A stretch of 64,000 nucleotides of DNA from Rhodobacter sp. Har01 (GTDB lineage: Bacteria; Pseudomonadota; Alphaproteobacteria; Rhodobacterales; Rhodobacteraceae): positions 186,001 through 250,000 of the forward strand of contig NZ_JAJCTD010000003.1 in assembly GCF_020564565.1 (NCBI RefSeq), read 5' to 3'. Under the pieces are notes generated by a model, which searched no databases, had not been told where the DNA came from, and worked only from the letters and a program-made list of their open reading frames with translations. Each line of letters starts with the position of its first letter. Within the stretch, counting starts at the first letter, position 1. The position numbers and the translations under genes are program-made. Below, piece after piece: positions 1 through 8,001 of the stretch.

Positions 1-296
1 CCGCTGGTGACGATGTGGACGGCGCCTTGCAGGCACGCGGGCCTGCATCGCCGTGCAAGCCGCAGCGCCGGCCCTCTGGCCGCGGTCGATCCTTCGCCCC
101 GCGTCGGGCTGGTCAGGATCAGGTCAACCGGCGCGGTGGTTCGTCCCGGGGCACACCGGGCCAGGGTCGGACGGCGGCTGGTGCCGGCCCGGGGCCTGCG
201 CCATCGTGTTGCGGGCGACGAAGACCCGGGCGAAGACGCTTGATTGTGAAGGCCGCGGCACTATTCTGCCGCGAAACGTTGTCAACAGGTGGTCCC
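1..296. other. Left-edge region, no gene supported
   Basis: All frames here are open by GC bias only, and none gives a recognisable protein. The end of a gene entering from the left cannot be excluded. A perfect 7-bp hairpin (CGCGGCA, loop CTATTC, TGCCGCG; 254-273) sits 23 bases before the next start and could be the 3' end of an upstream transcript or part of the leader of the transglycosylase mRNA. It has no T-tract. Confidence 0.4.
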
Positions 297-1091
297 GTGC
301 ATCTCAAGTCTTGCCTTTCCTGTCTATTCATTGCCTTCGTCACTCCGGCCCTTGCAGCGCCCTGTTCCGATACCGGTGGCAACTACGAAGCCTGGAAACC
401 CGTGATGGCCGACGAGGCCCGCGCCGCGGGTGTCGGCAACCGCGGCATCGACGCGCTGATGGCCTCGTCCTATTCCAAGGCCACGATCTCGGCCGACCGC
501 AACCAGAAAAGCTTCAAGTACAGCCTGGAGAAATTCCTTCAGGTCCGCGGCGCCGAGACGATCATCTCGCAGGGGCGCAGCCGCAAGAAGAAGAACGCCG
601 AGTTCTACGCCGCGCTGGAACAGCAATACGGCGTGCCCGCCGGGGTGCTGCTGGCCATCCACGGCATGGAGACCGGCTTTGGCGGATTCATGGGCGACAC
701 CAATGTCGTCTCCGCCATCGCCACCCTGGCCTATGACTGCCGCCGCTCGGACTACTTCACCCCGCATCTGATCGGCGCGCTGAAACTGGTTGACCGCGGC
801 TCGATCAGCGCCGCGACCGTGGGCGCAAAGCATGGCGAGCTGGGGCATACCCAGTTCCTGCCCGGCAATGCGTTGAACTACGGGGTCGACGGCAACGGCG
901 ACGGCCGCATCGACCTGACCAACCAGACCGATGCGCTGGCCTCGACGGCGAATTTCCTGCGCAAGAAGGGCTGGCGACCCGGCAAGGGCTATCAGGAAGG
1001 CGAGCCGAACTTTGCCGTGATCAAGGAATGGAACGCCGCCCGGGTCTACCAGCAGGCCATCGCGCTGATGGGCGCGCGCATCGACGGCTGA
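297..1091 (+). CDS. Lytic murein transglycosylase, MltB/SLT_2 type
   Basis: Periplasmic lytic transglycosylase that would cut the MurNAc-GlcNAc bond of peptidoglycan and leave 1,6-anhydro-MurNAc ends. The 264-residue product has a short signal peptide (about residues 1-21, ending TPALAA) and one MltB-like catalytic domain. The catalytic glutamate is E125 in HGMETGFG. A DGNGDGRIDL loop at 198-207 looks like the calcium-type loop of this family. No C-terminal peptidoglycan-binding domain follows, so this is a short form. I chose GTG 297 because AGGTGG lies just upstream and the signal peptide begins there; the frame is open further back but only with low-complexity sequence. It is convergent with the diguanylate cyclase gene, 19 bases away. 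Whether it is anchored or soluble is not clear: a Cys follows the cleavage region but there is no proper lipobox. Confidence 0.88.
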   Translation: MHLKSCLSCLFIAFVTPALAAPCSDTGGNYEAWKPVMADEARAAGVGNRGIDALMASSYSKATISADRNQKSFKYSLEKFLQVRGAETIISQGRSRKKKNAEFYAALEQQYGVPAGVLLAIHGMETGFGGFMGDTNVVSAIATLAYDCRRSDYFTPHLIGALKLVDRGSISAATVGAKHGELGHTQFLPGNALNYGVDGNGDGRIDLTNQTDALASTANFLRKKGWRPGKGYQEGEPNFAVIKEWNAARVYQQAIALMGARIDG

Positions 1092-1110
1092 CCAAGGCGC
1101 CTGGCCGGAA

Positions 1111-2229
1111 TCATTCCCCCGGCACCGCCACGCGGGCGGAGGGGCCGTCGGTCGGGCCGTCGGTCGGGCCGTCGGGCGGGCGGGCGGGCGGGCGGGCGGG
1201 CGCGTTCAGGGCCCGCGGCAGGGCCTTGCCCTCGTTCACCCGGCCGCGCCCGGCCTGCTTGGCGGCATAGAGCGCGACATCGGCGGCAGCCAGCACGCCC
1301 GAGGGATCGGCGGCCTCGCCCTCGCGCACGATGACATAGCCGATGCTGCCCGAGATGCGGCAGATCTCGCCCTTGAACAGGATCGGCTGCTTCAACTCGT
1401 CCACGATCCGCTCGGCGATGCGGGCGATGCGCGGCCCGTCGGTCATGCCGGGCAGGATCAGCACGAATTCGTCGCCCCCCACCCGCGCCAGCGAATCCAT
1501 CGCCCGGCAGACCCGGCGCAGCACCGCGGCCACCGCCACCAGCACATGGTCGCCGGCGGCATGGCCCAGCCAGTCGTTGACCTGCTTGAAATAGTCCAGG
1601 TCCAGATGCAGCAGCGCAAAGGCCATGCGCTCGCGGCATTGGCGGGCCAGCAGGCTGTCGCTGGCGCGGCGGTTGCGCAGGCCGGTCAGCGGGTCGGTCA
1701 AGGCCTCTTCCTCGGCCTGCACCCGCGCGCCGTCCAGCCGGCCGCTCATCGCCCGCATCTCGCCCATCACGGCGGCATTCGCCTCGGCCAGATACAGCAC
1801 CTCCATCGTCATGTCGGTCGGGGCAAAGTCGGCGTCCGACAGGTGCAGCATTGCCACCGCGCGCGGGCAGTCGATGCCGAAGGACAGGTTCAGCAGCCAG
1901 CCATCGTCCGGGCGCCCCAGCGGCACCGCCACCCCGCGCAGCCGCAGCGCCGGCACCTCGCCGCGCGGGATCAGGTTCAGCTTGTGCCCGGCGCGGTCCG
2001 CAAAGGCCGCCATGTCGGCGATCCGCGTCGGGCCGCGCATCTCGAACAGGCTCAGGATCGACCGGCCGACCAGCCGCTGACCGGCGAACAGCCGCTTCAG
2101 CGTTGGGCCGACCTGGCGAACCCGGCCCGAGGCCGACAGCACGACGTGCATCGGCATCAGCCAGGCCAGCACTTGCGGGCGCAACGTAACTTCGGACCGC
2201 CGGCGGTGCCGGGACCGTCGCTCAGCCAT
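1111..2229 (-). CDS. HNOBA-GGDEF diguanylate cyclase, partner of the H-NOX-like protein
   Basis: Predicted to make cyclic di-GMP from two GTP. The 372-residue protein has an N-terminal haem-NO-binding-associated (HNOBA) region at about 15-155, a short linker helix (150-175) and a GGDEF domain at about 175-335. The catalytic motif is GGDEF at 251-255, with an RxxD product-inhibition site (RAMD, 242-245) five residues before it, so activity should be feedback inhibited. The tail after residue 335 is low complexity (PARPP and PTDG units) and is encoded by tandem repeats. The ATG at 2229 overlaps the stop of the H-NOX-like gene (ATGGCTGA), implying translational coupling. H-NOX/cyclase pairs are known from other bacteria, where nitric oxide binding to H-NOX changes cyclase activity; that role is inferred here. 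Confidence 0.9.
   Translation of the reverse strand: MAERRSRHRRRSEVTLRPQVLAWLMPMHVVLSASGRVRQVGPTLKRLFAGQRLVGRSILSLFEMRGPTRIADMAAFADRAGHKLNLIPRGEVPALRLRGVAVPLGRPDDGWLLNLSFGIDCPRAVAMLHLSDADFAPTDMTMEVLYLAEANAAVMGEMRAMSGRLDGARVQAEEEALTDPLTGLRNRRASDSLLARQCRERMAFALLHLDLDYFKQVNDWLGHAAGDHVLVAVAAVLRRVCRAMDSLARVGGDEFVLILPGMTDGPRIARIAERIVDELKQPILFKGEICRISGSIGYVIVREGEAADPSGVLAAADVALYAAKQAGRGRVNEGKALPRALNAPARPPARPPDGPTDGPTDGPSARVAVPGE
1145..1200. repeat. Tandem CGGG tetranucleotide and 13-bp repeats inside the cyclase gene
   Basis: Two copies of GCCGTCGGTCGGG plus a degenerate third are followed by seven uninterrupted CGGG units (1173-1200). They encode the PTDG/PARPP tail of the diguanylate cyclase. A unit of 4 is not a multiple of 3, so slippage would change the reading frame of the C-terminus. 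Confidence 0.9.
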
Positions 2230-2818
2230 GGGCCACCTCGACCGGTGCAAGGACGAATTTGCGGCCGCTGGCATAGTCGGCCTCGTGCAACCGGATCGAC
2301 AGCACCACGCCGGTGCCTTCCAACGGCTCGGCCTCAATGACGACCAGCGCGCCGTAGTCATCGGCCATGGCGCGCAGGACGCCGATCAGCACGTGGCCCA
2401 GGCAGGGCATCGCCAGCGGGCAGGACAGGGTGAAATGGCCATGCGCCACCTCTTCCAGCAGAACCGGCGGAATCTGGATATCCGGCAGGGCCAGACGCGC
2501 GCGGTCGGGCAGTTCCTCGACCGACAGCAGGAAATCGGCATAGCTCACTCCGCCAAAGCGCAGCAGCCGGCGCGGCGCCTGATTGGCAGAGTTGGTCACG
2601 ATATAGGTTCCCAGGTCTTCCAGAACCACGTCAGCGGGACGTTCCAGCACGGCCGAGGTGGCGTTCAGCACCTTGTGGAACAGCGCCATGTCATAGGGCA
2701 GCAGGGGTTCGAACCCCTGACCCATGAAACCGGCACGGGTCAGGATCTGCCCCCAGGGATCCGCCCCGAAGGTGGTCGAGACATAGCCCTGCAGGGCGCG
2801 CAGAAACAGACCGAACAT
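2222..2818 (-). CDS. H-NOX-like haem-NO-binding domain protein with atypical ligand site
   Basis: A 198-residue protein made of one H-NOX domain, beginning MFGLFLRALQ as most bacterial H-NOX proteins do. In characterised family members a proximal histidine (about 102) holds the haem and a YxSxR motif binds the propionates. By hand alignment the histidine position reads EELPDRARL (proline at about 104), and the YxSxR segment reads FTLSCPLA (129-136), so both signatures are missing. Overall fold residues such as GTYIVT and RRLLRFGG are kept. I used ATG 2818 rather than an ATG four codons upstream because it gives the normal family N-terminus. It is the first gene of a two-gene operon with the HNOBA-GGDEF cyclase. 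It may bind haem differently or act as a haem-free regulatory partner. Confidence 0.8.
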   Translation of the reverse strand: MFGLFLRALQGYVSTTFGADPWGQILTRAGFMGQGFEPLLPYDMALFHKVLNATSAVLERPADVVLEDLGTYIVTNSANQAPRRLLRFGGVSYADFLLSVEELPDRARLALPDIQIPPVLLEEVAHGHFTLSCPLAMPCLGHVLIGVLRAMADDYGALVVIEAEPLEGTGVVLSIRLHEADYASGRKFVLAPVEVAHG

Positions 2819-2930
2819 GGGCAAGACCATCGTGATTCCCGCCGAAGGCTACTGCGCGCCAGTTAACAAGCCGCAAAAAACACATCCGTTGGTCAAGATT
2901 TTGGGCGGCGGCGCGGTGCAGGGCCTGCAC

Positions 2931-3581
2931 TCAGCCCATCGGCTCGGCGGCGGCGCCGCGATGGTGCTTCCAAAGCAGGCCAAGCCCGGGCAGGAACAGC
3001 GCAAACCCGATCAGGATCGAGGGACCCAGCAGCAGCAGCGGACTGCTCTGCCACAGGGCCGGGTCGGTCAGGCCGGTCGGGCAAGGGCGGCAGGCGGGGC
3101 TGCAACGGATCAGCCGCAGGGCCGGCGCAGCCGCCAGCGCAGCACCCGGGCCAAGCCAGCGCAGCAGCACCGTCGGCAGCGGCACCGGCACGGCCGGCGG
3201 CATCGGCCGAGGCGCGGTCGCGGGCCGATACCGGCCGCTTCGCAGGGTCTCCGCCAGGCTGGCCACCGTGTCCGTGCAGGAGGTCCAGTCCGGGCGCGGC
3301 GGCAAGGCGCGCAACGCAGCCCGGGCGCCCGGCAGCAGTGCCGCCAGATGGCGCAGCGACATCTCCAGCCGCTCTGCCTTGCGGGCCGCCTCGCCGGTTT
3401 CCGCGGCCGGCAGGTCCAGCCCCTGAGCCCGGGCGACATCGTCGACGGCGTCCCAGATCTCCTCCTCGTCCAGGCCCAGACCCTGCAAGGCCGCGTCATC
3501 GGCAAAGTCAAAAGCCGGGCGGCCCGAGATTTCGGACAGCGCTTCCCGCAGGGCGTCTTCGATGCAGCGTCTCTCGGTCAT
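2931..3581 (-). CDS. Hypothetical protein with carrier-protein-like start and C-terminal membrane segment
   Basis: 216 residues, not recognised. The first 60 or so residues, with the segment LGLDEEEIWDAVDDVARAQG, resemble the second half of acyl-carrier-like or DUF1493-like helical folds, but I see no DSL phosphopantetheine site. The middle is rich in Pro and Ala, a short Cys-containing stretch (CSPACRPC) follows, and the C-terminus has a clear hydrophobic helix (LLLLGPSILIGFALFLPGLGLL) ending in basic residues. A tail-anchored protein with its N-terminus in the cytoplasm is the simplest topology. It lies between the H-NOX pair and the MttB gene on the same strand, 136 bases after the MttB stop, so it may be co-transcribed with MttB. 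No function can be assigned. Confidence 0.6.
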   Translation of the reverse strand: MTERRCIEDALREALSEISGRPAFDFADDAALQGLGLDEEEIWDAVDDVARAQGLDLPAAETGEAARKAERLEMSLRHLAALLPGARAALRALPPRPDWTSCTDTVASLAETLRSGRYRPATAPRPMPPAVPVPLPTVLLRWLGPGAALAAAPALRLIRCSPACRPCPTGLTDPALWQSSPLLLLGPSILIGFALFLPGLGLLWKHHRGAAAEPMG

Positions 3582-3717
3582 GGCAGCAGCCTGCCACGCG
3601 ACTCGGGCAGGATTCTGGCCGTCCCGACGCGGTCGCAAGGCATGACACAGCGTCAGGACACGCGGCCAAACCCGTGGGCTGCTTTGCGGCCCGGCCTGTC
3701 CCAGCATCGGACAGCGC

Positions 3718-5271
3718 TCAGAAATCCGTCGGCGCCCCGCCTTCCTGCTTGCGGCGGGCCACGAAGCGGGCCAGTTCCTCCTGTGCCGTTCCATCCATTT
3801 CGGGCGGCTCGAACTCGGCCATGATCTGCTTCCAGATCCGGTGCGCCCGTTCCACCGTCCAGACCGACCCGTCGGCCTGCCAGGCTTCATAGTTCCGCCA
3901 GTCGCTGACGAAGGGGGCGTAAAAGGCGGTCTGATAGCGGTCCTGGGTGTGCTGGCAGCCGAAGTAATGCCCGTTCGGCCCGACCTCGCGGATGGCGTCG
4001 AAGGCCAGGTCGTCGTCGGTCGAGGCAAAGGTCGCCGCTTCAAAATAGCGCTGGATCATCTGCAAGACCTCGCAGTCCATGACGAACTTCTCCGGGCTGG
4101 CGATCAGCCCGCCCTCCAGCCAGCCGGCGGCGTGGTAAACCATGTTCGACCGGCTCTGCACCGCCGACCACAGGCTGTTCGAGGTCTCCCACATCGCCTG
4201 CCCGTCCGGCACGTTCGCGGCACAAACGCCGCTGGCCCGCATCGGCACGCCGTAGAACCGCACCAGTTGCCCGGTCATCTGCGTCGCCCGCATGTATTCC
4301 GGCGTGCCAAAGGCCGGCGCGCCCGACTTCATGTCGACGTTGCTGGTAAAGGTGCCGATCGCCACCGGGCAGCCCGGCGCGATGAACTGCAGCAGCGCCA
4401 CCGCGGCCAGCGCCTCGGCAATGGACAGCGTCACCGCACCCGCCATCGTCACCGGCGCCATCGCGCCCGCCAGGGTGAAGGGCGTCACCACCACCGGCTG
4501 GCCGCGCTTGGCCAGCCGCATCGCGCCATCCAGCATCGGATAGTCATGCTTCAGCGGGCTGACCGAGTTGATGTTGGTGTACATCCGCGGCTTCGCCTGG
4601 AACTCGGCCTCGGACAGCCCGCCGGCGATGCGGACCATCTCCATCACGTCCTCGACCCGCTCGGCGCCCAGGCTGTAGGCGTGACAGACCTTGTCGGTCA
4701 GCGTCAGCTTTTCATAGAGGCAATCCAGATGCCGGACCGAGGGGTGAATGTCCTGCGGCTCGACCGGGTAGCCGCCGGCGACGTGGATGCAGTTGAAATA
4801 CTGCGTCAGCCGCAGGAAATCCTTGAAGGTCTCGAAGTCGCCGGACCGCTTGCCGCGCTCCATATCCCAGGCGTTGGGCGGCGACGAGACGTTGACGAAG
4901 ACCATGTGCTTGCCGCCCATGACGATCTCGCGGGCCGGGTTGCGCGGCGTGATGGCAAAGGTCTCGGGCGCGCGGCCCACCATCTCCATCACGAAATCCT
5001 CGTCCATGCGGACGTTGGTGCCGTTGACGATGCAGCCGGCGTGCCTGAGGTGCGCCACCGCGTCGGGGTTCAGGAACTCGATCCCGATCTCGCGCAGGAT
5101 GCGCATCGCCGCCTTGTGGATGCGCTGCACACCTTCGGCATCCAGCGGTTCGGTCGGCTGGTCAGGGTTGACCGGAATCCGCCAGGGCATCTGGTCGATG
5201 GTGGCCGAACCGGCCCGCGCCTTCATCCCGGCCCGGCCCCCGGCCCGGCGCTTGCGGCCATCATCGTTCAT
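3718..5271 (-). CDS. MttB-superfamily (trimethylamine methyltransferase family) protein
   Basis: A 517-residue member of the large MttB superfamily, whose proteins move a methyl group from quaternary or tertiary amines such as glycine betaine or trimethylamine to a corrinoid protein. The whole length matches the TIM-barrel family: N-terminal LDAEGVQRIHKAAMRILREIG, a central VTPFTLAGAMAPVTMAGAV, and a late SRSNMVYHAAGWLEGGL. There is no in-frame amber codon, so it is the non-pyrrolysine branch. The substrate cannot be told from sequence. No corrinoid protein (MttC/MtbC type) or reactivase is adjacent, so its partner must lie elsewhere. The first ATG follows GGGGAGACGATCGG, a fair ribosome site, though later Met residues (16, 28) are possible starts because the first 25 residues are basic and unlike the family. 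Confidence 0.88.
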   Translation of the reverse strand: MNDDGRKRRAGGRAGMKARAGSATIDQMPWRIPVNPDQPTEPLDAEGVQRIHKAAMRILREIGIEFLNPDAVAHLRHAGCIVNGTNVRMDEDFVMEMVGRAPETFAITPRNPAREIVMGGKHMVFVNVSSPPNAWDMERGKRSGDFETFKDFLRLTQYFNCIHVAGGYPVEPQDIHPSVRHLDCLYEKLTLTDKVCHAYSLGAERVEDVMEMVRIAGGLSEAEFQAKPRMYTNINSVSPLKHDYPMLDGAMRLAKRGQPVVVTPFTLAGAMAPVTMAGAVTLSIAEALAAVALLQFIAPGCPVAIGTFTSNVDMKSGAPAFGTPEYMRATQMTGQLVRFYGVPMRASGVCAANVPDGQAMWETSNSLWSAVQSRSNMVYHAAGWLEGGLIASPEKFVMDCEVLQMIQRYFEAATFASTDDDLAFDAIREVGPNGHYFGCQHTQDRYQTAFYAPFVSDWRNYEAWQADGSVWTVERAHRIWKQIMAEFEPPEMDGTAQEELARFVARRKQEGGAPTDF

Positions 5272-5371
5272 CCGATCGTCTCCCCGGCAAAGCTCTGGGC
5301 CGAAGGATGGCGCTGCCGCCCGCGCGACGTCACGTTGCCAGCGACGGAAACGAGTCGTTTTTCGGCCTTTG

Positions 5372-6064
5372 TCAGGCCTGCAGCCGGTCCAGCAGCGCCG
5401 GCAGCGCGCCGATGTCGGGCAGAACGGCCTCGGCCAGGGGGGCCAGGTCGGCGGCCGTCGCGATGCCGGTCAGCACCGCGATCGTGCGCATCCCGGCCGC
5501 GCGGCCGGCCTCAAGGTCATGCCGGCTGTCGCCCACCATCAGCACCCGGCCCGGTTCAAGCCCCTGAGAGACGGCAAAGGCCCGACACATGCCCGGGCCG
5601 GGCTTCGGACCATACCCCGAGTCGTAGCCGGCGATGAAATCCAGCAGACCGGTCAGCCCGTGCGCCGCCAGATGCGCCCGGGCCGGGGCCTCGCTGTCGT
5701 TGGTCGCCACCCCCAGCCGCAGCCCCCGCGCGCGCAACGCCGTCAGCAGCGGCACCAGCGGCACCGCCTCGGCCATCGCCACGCCGGCCGCCGCCTCGTC
5801 GATCGCCTCGCGCAGCGCGCCCAGGTCGCGGCCCGGCAGGTGCGGCAAGAGGGTGGCCGCGATGTCGGCGGCGGTGGCGGCGATCACCACGCTGTCGGGC
5901 CGGAAGCTGCGCTCGGCAGGCAGGAAACCGATCGCCTCGGCCATCTGGCCGGCATGGTTCTCGTCCCTGGCAAGGCCGGCCAGAAAGCCTTCGGCCCAGC
6001 GGCCCCAGCTGACGCGGAAGTCGAACAGCGTGCCGTCCTTGTCGAAGACGATCCCGTCGATCAT
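5372..6064 (-). CDS. HAD-superfamily phosphatase, phosphoglycolate-phosphatase-like
   Basis: A 230-residue haloacid-dehalogenase-type hydrolase. Motif I is FDKDGTLFD (nucleophile D8, general acid D10), motif II is GVATNDS, the motif III lysine is in YGPKPGPG, and motif IV is VGDSRHDLEAG. A helical cap lies between motifs I and II (about 17-95), as in subclass IA enzymes such as phosphoglycolate phosphatase (Gph). The substrate is not certain; Gph-like enzymes also act on pyrophosphate or other small phosphates. The start ATG is preceded by GGAAGGCAGGCGACC. It is 67 bases downstream of the DUF3572 gene on the same strand and could share its transcript. Confidence 0.85.
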   Translation of the reverse strand: MIDGIVFDKDGTLFDFRVSWGRWAEGFLAGLARDENHAGQMAEAIGFLPAERSFRPDSVVIAATAADIAATLLPHLPGRDLGALREAIDEAAAGVAMAEAVPLVPLLTALRARGLRLGVATNDSEAPARAHLAAHGLTGLLDFIAGYDSGYGPKPGPGMCRAFAVSQGLEPGRVLMVGDSRHDLEAGRAAGMRTIAVLTGIATAADLAPLAEAVLPDIGALPALLDRLQA

Positions 6065-6131
6065 GGTCGCCTGCCTTCCTTGCCGTCCCGGTGCTGGCAG
6101 CAGTGTTGACGGCTGCGGCGGCGAAAGGCAA

Positions 6132-6410
6132 TCAGGTCCAGTTCGGCACCTCGCCGCCGGCCAGAACGGCTCGGGCGCGGGCGACGTCTTCGGGCGGAAC
6201 GCCGGCCTCGCGGGCAAAGGCCAGCACCAGATTGTCCTCGGACAGGACGCAATCCAGCACCGACGCCAGCAGGTCGGGGTCGTCGGCGCGGGCGCGGATC
6301 GTCGCCGCGCTGGTGCCTGTCGCGGCCAGGAAGGCCCCGAAGGCCGCCTCCTGGCCAGCCAGGAAAGCCAGGGCCTGCAAGGCCAGGGTTTGGGCGGATT
6401 CTTGCCGCAT
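6132..6410 (-). CDS. DUF3572 family protein
   Basis: A 92-residue helical protein of the alphaproteobacterial DUF3572 family: start MRQESAQTLALQALAFLAG, end VLDCVLSEDNLVLAFAREAG. Function unknown. It is divergent from pleD across a 163-base gap, an arrangement that suits a conserved neighbourhood in this order. An in-frame ATG 12 codons earlier (6446) would add MNKWFYTGDNVQ, which is not family-like, so I used the internal ATG. Confidence 0.85.
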   Translation of the reverse strand: MRQESAQTLALQALAFLAGQEAAFGAFLAATGTSAATIRARADDPDLLASVLDCVLSEDNLVLAFAREAGVPPEDVARARAVLAGGEVPNWT

Positions 6411-6529
6411 CTGGACGTTATCCCCAGTGTAAAACCACTTATTCACAGCCTGTTCGCGGAGTTGTGCGCTAATCTCGCCGGCAATCCGGAAACCGGAAAG
6501 GATTTCTTAACCTTCTCGGTAACACATTG

Positions 6530-6548
6530 GTCACCATATGGCGGTGAC
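6530..6548. promoter_or_regulatory. Inverted repeat upstream of pleD
   Basis: GTCACC-N7-GGTGAC, a perfect 6-bp inverted repeat, lies 25 bases before the pleD ATG in an AT-richer stretch (TTCTTAACC...). It could be an operator for a dimeric regulator, but the cognate protein is unknown. Confidence 0.35.
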
Positions 6549-6573
6549 TTTCACCAACAGATCAAGAGTGACC

Positions 6574-7968
6574 ATGCACGGGCGAATCCTCATCGTAGAT
6601 GATACGGCAACGAACCGGATCGTCTACAAGGTCAAGCTCAGCGACGCGTTCTACGAACCGCTGCTGGCTTCGGACGGCGAAAGCGGTCTGCGGCTGGCCC
6701 GGGAAGAGACGCCGGATCTGGTGCTTCTTGACCTCGCGTTGCCCGACATCGACGGGACCGAAGTCCTGCGCCGCCTCAAGGCCGACCCGATGACCCGCTC
6801 GATCCCGGTGATCGCCCTGTCGGCGTCGCGCAGCGGGGATGAGCGGTGCCGCGCGCTGGCCGCCGGGGCGGATGACGTGATCTCCAAGCCGTTCATCGAC
6901 TCGGTGCTGATGGCGCGGATGCGCAACCTGCTGCGGATGCGGGAAGACACGCGCTTTGTCACCCGGGCCTGGGGCCAGGAGGCGCCGGCGCTGCTGGGCA
7001 TGGCCGAGGCAGCGCAGCCGTTCGAGCCGGCGGGAACTGTGGCGCTGGTGGCGTCGCGGCCGGAACTGGCGCTGATCTGGAAGCATCAGCTGCTGCGAAC
7101 CTTGCGTGACCGGCTGGTGGTGATGACGCGCGACCAGGTGCTGGCGCTGCCGCCCCTGCGCGACGCCACGACGCCCGACATCTTCGTCGTCGAGGCCGAC
7201 CTCGACGCGCCGGGCGCCGGGCTGCGGCTGATCTCGGAACTGGGCAGCCATGCCGGCACCCGGCACAGCGCGGTCTGCATCGTCACTGCCGCGGAAGACG
7301 ACGAAACCACCGTGATGGCCTTCGACCTGGGCGCCGACGACGTGCTGGCCCGCGCGGTCTGCGACCGCGAACTGGCGCCGCGTCTGCGCATCCTTCTGCG
7401 TCGCAAGCGCCAGGCCGACCGCATCCGTGCCACGGTGGAAGACGGCCTGCGGATGGCGATGATCGATCCGCTGACCGGGGTCTACAACCGCCGCTATGCA
7501 ATGCCGCGGCTGGCCGGGATCGCGGCCCAGGCGGCCTCCGAGGCCTCGGACTTTGCGGTCATGGTGGTGGACCTCGACCGCTTCAAGTCGGTGAATGACC
7601 GCTTCGGCCATGCCGCCGGCGACGCCGTGCTGATCGAGGTGGCGCGCCGACTGTCGGAAAACCTGCGGATTTCCGACATGCTCGCGCGCATCGGCGGCGA
7701 GGAATTCCTGGTCGCCCTGCCGCAGACCAACCTGGCCGATGCCGAGCGCGTGGCCGAGCGGCTGCGCCAGGTGGTCGGCGACGATCCGGTGCTGTTGCCC
7801 ACCGGCGAGCGGCTGCGGGTGACGGTGTCGATCGGGGTCGCGCTGGGGCACAGCGGGGCCGAGGCGGCCGAAGATGTCTCGGGCATGGTGGACCGGGCCG
7901 ACCGGGCGCTGCTGGCCTCGAAGACGGCCGGTCGCAACCTGGTGACCTTCAGCCGCACTGCGGCGTAA
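6574..7968 (+). CDS. pleD: PleD-type response regulator, REC-REC-GGDEF diguanylate cyclase
   Basis: A 464-residue response regulator with the PleD layout: receiver 1 (about 1-120, acidic pocket in ILIVDD, phosphoacceptor D in LVLLDLALPD near residue 53, conserved K in ISKPF), a degenerate receiver 2 (about 150-285, adaptor for dimerisation) and a GGDEF domain (about 300-460). The catalytic motif reads GGEEF, with an RxxD inhibitory site (RISD) five residues before it. Phosphorylation of receiver 1 by a DivJ/PleC-like kinase should drive dimerisation and cyclic di-GMP synthesis in Caulobacter-type control of polarity and motility; no kinase is nearby. I used ATG 6574 (MHGRILIVDD), since the ATG 12 codons upstream gives a non-family extension and falls in the upstream inverted repeat. 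Confidence 0.92.
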   Translation: MHGRILIVDDTATNRIVYKVKLSDAFYEPLLASDGESGLRLAREETPDLVLLDLALPDIDGTEVLRRLKADPMTRSIPVIALSASRSGDERCRALAAGADDVISKPFIDSVLMARMRNLLRMREDTRFVTRAWGQEAPALLGMAEAAQPFEPAGTVALVASRPELALIWKHQLLRTLRDRLVVMTRDQVLALPPLRDATTPDIFVVEADLDAPGAGLRLISELGSHAGTRHSAVCIVTAAEDDETTVMAFDLGADDVLARAVCDRELAPRLRILLRRKRQADRIRATVEDGLRMAMIDPLTGVYNRRYAMPRLAGIAAQAASEASDFAVMVVDLDRFKSVNDRFGHAAGDAVLIEVARRLSENLRISDMLARIGGEEFLVALPQTNLADAERVAERLRQVVGDDPVLLPTGERLRVTVSIGVALGHSGAEAAEDVSGMVDRADRALLASKTAGRNLVTFSRTAA

Positions 7969-8001
7969 ACGGGGGCATGAACACCGGCCGGAACGGCGGC
8001 C

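Noticed and set aside
1145..1200. CRISPR-like or origin-type iterons
   Set aside because: The units are 4 and 13 bases inside a coding region and too short and GC-rich for either.
3718..5271. Pyrrolysine-type trimethylamine methyltransferase
   Set aside because: There is no in-frame TAG across the full-length gene and no pyl genes, so it is the non-pyrrolysine branch.
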